DNA of 64,000 bases from Nitrincola iocasae. Its GTDB lineage: Bacteria; Pseudomonadota; Gammaproteobacteria; Pseudomonadales; Balneatricaceae. The DNA lies in the NCBI RefSeq assembly GCF_008727795.1, contig NZ_CP044222.1:1302001-1366000 (forward strand), read 5' to 3'. Every line of letters starts with the position of its first letter. Positions within the stretch are counted from its first letter, which is position 1. The notes under the pieces were generated by a model, which made no database searches, was not told the DNA's origin, and saw nothing but the letters and a program-made list of their open reading frames with translations. The position numbers were made by a program, and so were the translations under genes. This document shows, piece after piece, positions 60,083-64,000 of the stretch.

Positions 60083-60928
60083 GTGGAGCGCGAATTTGTA
60101 TTCAGGAATGAGGACTTTGAACGCATCCGTAAGTTGATCCGTGAGCGCGCAGGAATATCGCTCACGGAAAAAAAACGTGATTTGGTTTACAGTCGCATTG
60201 CTCGTCGTTTGCGGGTTTTGCAATTGACTGAATTTTCAGACTATCTGGATTTTTTGGAACAGCATGAAGATGAAACGCAAGATTTCATTAATGCACTCAC
60301 CACCAATCTGACCGCTTTTTTTCGGGAATCGCATCATTTTGATTATCTCTCGCAAGTGATGTTGGCCGGACAGGCAGGAACTAAGCGCCCCTTTACTATT
60401 TGGTCGAGCGCCTGCTCAACCGGAGAGGAGGCCTATTCCCTGGCGATGACAGCGATTGAAACGTTTGAAAGTTGGACTCCTCCGGTCAGGATCCTGGCGA
60501 CCGATGTGGACACCCATGTATTGGAGCAGGCTCAGGCCGGTATCTATGGTATGGAACGACTGGCAAAGCTATCCGATAGGCGTATTCGCCAGTTTTTTTA
60601 CAAGGGGCGTGGGGCTCGGAGCGGAAGTGCGCGTATCCGCCCGGAGGTGCAGCAACTTATCCGCTTTCGCCCCTTTAATTTGTTGATGCCGAAATGGCCA
60701 CTTAAAGGCCGGTTTGATGCAATTTTTTGCCGTAATGTGATGATTTATTTTGATAAACCGACACAGTACAGTATTTTGTCCCGCTTTCATCCGCTCTTGT
60801 CTGAGCAGGGGTTACTTTACGCGGGCCACTCAGAAAGTTTTCAGCATGCTGCTGATCTATTTCGTTCGCAGGGACAGACTATTTTTTATCCGGTGCGTTC
60901 TGCTCATTTACAGAGGTCTAACGCATGA
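60083..60928 (+). CDS. cheR: chemotaxis methyltransferase CheR (start uncertain)
   Basis: 281 residues from GTG 60083. The CheR N-terminal helices (FVFRNEDFERIRKLIRERAG) and the SAM-binding domain (FTIWSSACSTGEEAYSLAMT near 114) are complete, with the ARCRNVMIYFD-like CRNVMIYFDKPTQ near 215. CheR methylates MCP glutamates and can dock on xWxxF tails, present on both upstream MCPs. Start is ambiguous. An ATG with good RBS (AAAGAGG) at 60045 is out of frame by one base and hits TAG after seven codons; in-frame options are GTG 60014, inside the MCP gene, or GTG 60083. Confidence 0.9.
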   Translation: MEREFVFRNEDFERIRKLIRERAGISLTEKKRDLVYSRIARRLRVLQLTEFSDYLDFLEQHEDETQDFINALTTNLTAFFRESHHFDYLSQVMLAGQAGTKRPFTIWSSACSTGEEAYSLAMTAIETFESWTPPVRILATDVDTHVLEQAQAGIYGMERLAKLSDRRIRQFFYKGRGARSGSARIRPEVQQLIRFRPFNLLMPKWPLKGRFDAIFCRNVMIYFDKPTQYSILSRFHPLLSEQGLLYAGHSESFQHAADLFRSQGQTIFYPVRSAHLQRSNA

Positions 60929-61539
60929 AAGGTTCAACTGACAATTATCATACGTTGGTACCGGATATTTATTTTGATCCTTACTTTGAACAGGATGCAG
61001 TCAAAATTCTTCCCGGTGAATACTATGTGACGGCACGCGACATGATCCTGGTCACGGTGCTGGGAAGCTGTGTCTGTGCCTGTATTCGGGATCCACAAAC
61101 AGGTATCGGTGGAATGTGTCATTTTATGCTGCCTGAGCAGTACCTGGATGATTCGCTAATCGCCAGCTCTATGCGCTATGGTAGTCATGCGATGGAAACC
61201 CTGATCAATCAGTTGATTAAAAATGGTGCTCAGCGTGAGCATTTACAAGCCAAAGTATTTGGTGCTTGCAATGCCTTAGCGTCACCCGGCGGGCATAAAA
61301 TGGGCGAGCACAATAGTCGGTTTGTAGTGGCTTATCTTGAAAAAGAGAGCATACCGGTACTGGCTCGTGACCTGCTGGATGTTTATCCGCGCAAAGTATA
61401 CTTCTTTACCCGCACGGGGCTGGTTAGAGTAAAAAAGCTGAAAAAGCTGAACAACACAACCATTATGGATCGGGAAGCAGATTATTATAGCCGTCTGACG
61501 GATGCTGATATGTCCGGTGATGTGGAGTTATTTCGTTGA
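60925..61539 (+). CDS. cheD: chemotaxis receptor glutamine deamidase CheD
   Basis: 204 residues. The conserved VTVLGSCVCACIRDPQTGIG near residue 43 holds the catalytic Cys, and GGMCHFMLPEQ near 63 the catalytic His. CheD deamidates receptor glutamines and can be regulated by CheC or CheY. The start overlaps the CheR stop by 4 bp and the stop overlaps the CheB start. Residues 1-35 form a longer N-terminus than in Bacillus CheD, as in proteobacterial versions. Confidence 0.95.
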   Translation: MKGSTDNYHTLVPDIYFDPYFEQDAVKILPGEYYVTARDMILVTVLGSCVCACIRDPQTGIGGMCHFMLPEQYLDDSLIASSMRYGSHAMETLINQLIKNGAQREHLQAKVFGACNALASPGGHKMGEHNSRFVVAYLEKESIPVLARDLLDVYPRKVYFFTRTGLVRVKKLKKLNNTTIMDREADYYSRLTDADMSGDVELFR

Positions 61540-62594
61540 TACAAAAAGAAAAAATTAAAGTCCTGGTGATAGATGATTCCGCACTTATCCGCCAGTTACT
61601 CACCGAAATCATCAATGGTCATGCCGATTTGGTAGTGGTTGCCTGTGCCCCAGATCCGATTGTCGCGCGTGAGTTAATCAAATTGCACAATCCCGATGTA
61701 CTGACACTCGATGTTGAGATGCCGCGTATGGATGGTCTGGAGTTCCTTGAACGTCTGATGCGTTTGCGGCCCATGCCGGTGTTGATGGTTTCGTCGTTGA
61801 CAGAAACCGGTTCAGATGTGACGCTGAGAGCTCTGGAGTTGGGCGCAATCGATTATATTGCCAAGCCCAAAGTGGATATCGCCAGTGGTTTACAGCGTTA
61901 TGCTGAGTTGATTGCAGAAAAACTGCGTATCTGTGCTTCGGCTAATGTGAAATCAGCCTTGCCCGTAAAGCCGGGTCGAGTCACACCCATACGCCGCGGC
62001 TACTCCTCAACCGAAAAAGTTATTTTTGTCGGTGCTTCAACGGGTGGTACAGAAGCGATACGTCAGTTTCTTGAGCCACTGCCTGCTGATATGCCCGCCA
62101 TCATGATTACTCAGCACATGCCGGAACATTTTACTAAAACTTTTGCCGAACGGCTCGACAAGCTTTGTACTCTGCATGTGCAGGAAGCGGCCCATAATCA
62201 ACGCTTATTACCCGGACATGTGTACATTGCACCGGGCAATGCTCACCTTGAGATCCTTCGCAGCGGCGCTAATTACATGACATCACTGAGCGACGCTGCA
62301 CCAGTTAACCGTCACCGCCCGTCGGTGGATGTGTTATTTTTGTCGGCCGCGCGCGTAGCGGGTGCGAATGCTATCGGGGTGATACTGACCGGTATGGGTA
62401 AGGATGGTGCAATAGGGTTAAGAGCAATGAAAGAGGCTGGAGCTGCAACCCTGGCGCAGGATGAGCAAAGTTGCATCGTGTTTGGGATGCCGAAAGAAGC
62501 TATTGCTCTGGGGGGGGTAGATGAGATTTTGCCTGTTACAGCACTGCCTGGTCGTGTGATAGAGGTAGTAGGCCAGCGAATTAACCGAGTTTAA
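61536..62594 (+). CDS. cheB: chemotaxis methylesterase CheB
   Basis: 352 residues from a TTG that overlaps the cheD stop by 4 bp (TTGA); no better start is near. Receiver domain with D59 (LTLDVEMPRMDGLEF) and C-terminal methylesterase with VGASTGGTEAIRQF near 169 (catalytic Ser), TQHMPEHFTKTFAE near 195 (His) and LTGMGKDGAIGLRAM near 288 (Asp). It removes methyl groups from the MCPs when phosphorylated by CheA, opposing CheR. Confidence 0.95.
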   Translation: MIQKEKIKVLVIDDSALIRQLLTEIINGHADLVVVACAPDPIVARELIKLHNPDVLTLDVEMPRMDGLEFLERLMRLRPMPVLMVSSLTETGSDVTLRALELGAIDYIAKPKVDIASGLQRYAELIAEKLRICASANVKSALPVKPGRVTPIRRGYSSTEKVIFVGASTGGTEAIRQFLEPLPADMPAIMITQHMPEHFTKTFAERLDKLCTLHVQEAAHNQRLLPGHVYIAPGNAHLEILRSGANYMTSLSDAAPVNRHRPSVDVLFLSAARVAGANAIGVILTGMGKDGAIGLRAMKEAGAATLAQDEQSCIVFGMPKEAIALGGVDEILPVTALPGRVIEVVGQRINRV

Positions 62595-62605
62595 GGAAAA
62601 GCATT

Positions 62606-63748
62606 ATGACGAAGTTCAACATATTTATTTGGTTAGTAGCACTGGCCGTGGGTAGTCTGTTAGCGCATTGGGTCTATCCGACTCTGGGTGTGGTTGTGGC
62701 ACTGGGCATAGGTTTGAGCGTTTCCCTGAAAGAGATGCATAGCAAACTGAACTCGGCAAATCAGTTAGTGCCAGTCAACCGCAATGATGTTGTTGATGAG
62801 ATGCAGGAGATCGGCATTTGCATTGAGCAGGTTGTTTCTGAAATTGTGAGTGATATGGATGCACTGCAAAGTATGCAGACTGACGCCATGAACACTTTAT
62901 CCTTGTCATTTTCGCAACTTAAAGAGCAGATAGAGCGGCAACAGGCTGATGTGGCCGTGTTGTTATATGGTGATTCTGGAGAAGATCATGGCAAGTCTGT
63001 GTCCGGTCATCTCGGAGGTTTTGCGCATGATACATTGGAAACGATGAACCACTTTGTCGAAACTACTGTCAGAATGAGTGCAGACTCAATGGAAATGCTT
63101 GAGCGGGTATCACATCTTTCTGACCAGATGCCGACCTTGATGAAAACCCTGGATGATATTGACAATATTTCCAAACAGACCAACTTGCTGGCGTTGAATG
63201 CCGCGATTGAGGCTGCGCGAGCGGGTGATAGTGGTCGTGGCTTTTCTGTGGTCGCGGATGAGGTCAGAGCACTTTCCAGTCGTTCAGCCAGTTTCAGTAA
63301 AACGATTCAGAATAACCTGAATGAGATGAATGCTCAGATTGCCACGCTGGTGGATGATGTTAGTCGCATTGCTTCTCAGGATATGTCATTCATTCTGGAG
63401 GCTAAAAAAGAGGTGCAAAGAGCGATTGAGCATTTAATGTCAAAAACCGAAAAAGATCAGCAGATTACTCAGGGTATGGAGTCCATTTCTCAGGAATTAA
63501 TGACCGCCTTATTTGACGCGATGCGTGCCATGCAGTTCCAGGATATGAGCAGTCAGACGATCCAGCATACTACCGATGAACAGCGCCATCTGTTGGTATT
63601 GGCAAGTGTATTGAAAAACGAAGTTAAAAATCTGGATGAACAGTCATTACGGGACAGTATCAAACAGTTTCGTGAAGATAGACAATCACGTAAGTCCAAT
63701 CCTGTATCAGCGAGCTCCATGAGCAGTGGCGATATAGACCTTTTTTGA
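62606..63748 (+). CDS. short membrane MCP-like chemotaxis protein
   Basis: 380 residues. Two N-terminal membrane helices in quick succession (about 5-22 and 25-42), leaving no periplasmic sensor. The rest is cytoplasmic coiled coil with a receptor-like hairpin (QTNLLALNAAIEAARAGDSG near 192). A region near 300-325 (AMRAMQFQDMSSQTIQ) is typical of chemosensory-linked proteins of this type. The C-terminus is short (SSGDIDLF) and lacks WEEF. Lies 11 nt after cheB and 12 nt before a STAS gene. It may scaffold the array or sense membrane or cell state; function unknown. Confidence 0.88.
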   Translation: MTKFNIFIWLVALAVGSLLAHWVYPTLGVVVALGIGLSVSLKEMHSKLNSANQLVPVNRNDVVDEMQEIGICIEQVVSEIVSDMDALQSMQTDAMNTLSLSFSQLKEQIERQQADVAVLLYGDSGEDHGKSVSGHLGGFAHDTLETMNHFVETTVRMSADSMEMLERVSHLSDQMPTLMKTLDDIDNISKQTNLLALNAAIEAARAGDSGRGFSVVADEVRALSSRSASFSKTIQNNLNEMNAQIATLVDDVSRIASQDMSFILEAKKEVQRAIEHLMSKTEKDQQITQGMESISQELMTALFDAMRAMQFQDMSSQTIQHTTDEQRHLLVLASVLKNEVKNLDEQSLRDSIKQFREDRQSRKSNPVSASSMSSGDIDLF

Positions 63749-63760
63749 GGAGTTTTATCA

Positions 63761-64000
63761 GTGAGTGAAGCCGTTATTACCATTAAATTACCGGAACGAT
63801 TTGACTTCAGTTACCACAAGGAGTTTTACAATAAAACGGCAGAGGTGCTGGCTGATCATAAACATCGAGAAGTCGAAATGGATTTTAGTCGAGTTGAGTA
63901 TCTGGACAGTTCGGCATTGGGGATGTTGGTGATGTTACAGAAAAAATGTGCTGAAGTGGGTAAACAAGTCGTGGTCGTCAACGCATCAGGACTTGCAGCC
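63761..64000 (+). CDS. STAS domain protein, N-terminal part (runs off the window)
   Basis: 80 codons visible from GTG 63761 with AGGAG upstream; the gene continues beyond the window. The core is YLDSSALGMLVMLQKKC near residue 51, the STAS (anti-sigma-factor antagonist) motif with the phosphorylatable Ser in D-S-S-A-L-G. Such proteins, next to MCP-like proteins and a response-regulator phosphatase, occur in chemosensory clusters of marine gammaproteobacteria and switch partners by Ser phosphorylation. Partner kinase and phosphatase are not in view. Confidence 0.85.
   Translation, partial: MSEAVITIKLPERFDFSYHKEFYNKTAEVLADHKHREVEMDFSRVEYLDSSALGMLVMLQKKCAEVGKQVVVVNASGLAA

Overview
The window reads as a chromosomal segment of a marine-type gammaproteobacterium. 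Supporting markers are EpmC, PpnN, DeaD/CsdA, PdxB, FadD, TraB/GumN, TupABC, a phasin and a Che2-like chemotaxis cluster. The assignment to an Oceanospirillaceae-like lineage is inference from gene content; no rRNA is present to confirm it. Base composition is moderate and even, except for one clearly AT-rich insert at about 38.3-39.9 kb. No tRNA, rRNA, CRISPR array or transposase was found. Coding density is very high, with many 1-8 nt start/stop overlaps.

Layout. 0-9.3 kb: tail of a sigma-54 activator, a lipoprotein, epmC, an unknown gene, a gamma-glutamylcyclotransferase-like protein, a metallo-hydrolase-like protein and a 1693-aa pseudokinase/AAA/GAF/GGDEF protein. This stretch closes with a decayed copy of the 3' end of the unknown gene. 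9.3-14.9 kb: copper delivery genes (PCuAC, Sco), trpB with a small WGR-like partner, pdxB, a PilZ protein and a phasin with a well-formed promoter and two operators. 14.9-25.4 kb: a formate dehydrogenase locus with a HTH/periplasmic-binding-fold regulator, fdhD, DUF3305, DUF3306, a polyferredoxin, a TorD-type chaperone, a tiny TAT-leader protein and fdhABC. 25.5-38.3 kb: molybdopterin biosynthesis and tungstate uptake (moaB, moeA, tupABC, mobA, mobB, a second moeA, a moaC-moaD fusion, moaE, moaA), interrupted by a divergent sensor kinase and sigma-54 response regulator. 38.3-40.0 kb: AT-rich two-gene insert bracketed by two copies of the moaA 3' end. 40.1-52.2 kb: housekeeping and signalling genes (EAL-HDOD, TraB, ppnN, fadD, a class II amidotransferase, bactofilin, M23 peptidase, deaD, exonuclease, diguanylate cyclase, FKBP). 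52.3-64 kb: chemotaxis cluster cheY-A-W, two MCPs, cheR-D-B, an MCP-like protein and a truncated STAS gene.

How it fits together. The 15-38 kb block looks like one functional unit: metal uptake, cofactor synthesis, sulfuration, chaperoning and a membrane-bound formate dehydrogenase. Three -24/-12 (sigma-54) promoters lie in it, before DUF3305, before the polyferredoxin/fdh operon and before tupA. Each has GGGWCA-N3-TGWCCC-like dyads upstream; two are paired with a second half-conserved site exactly 31 bp away. The sigma-54 response regulator encoded next to tupA is the obvious candidate activator, which would make this a two-component formate dehydrogenase/tungsten-cofactor regulon.

The other theme is duplicated gene tails. 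Both the moaA insert and the 2.5-9.2 kb segment are bracketed by an intact gene and a detached copy of its 3' end, with no recombinase in sight.
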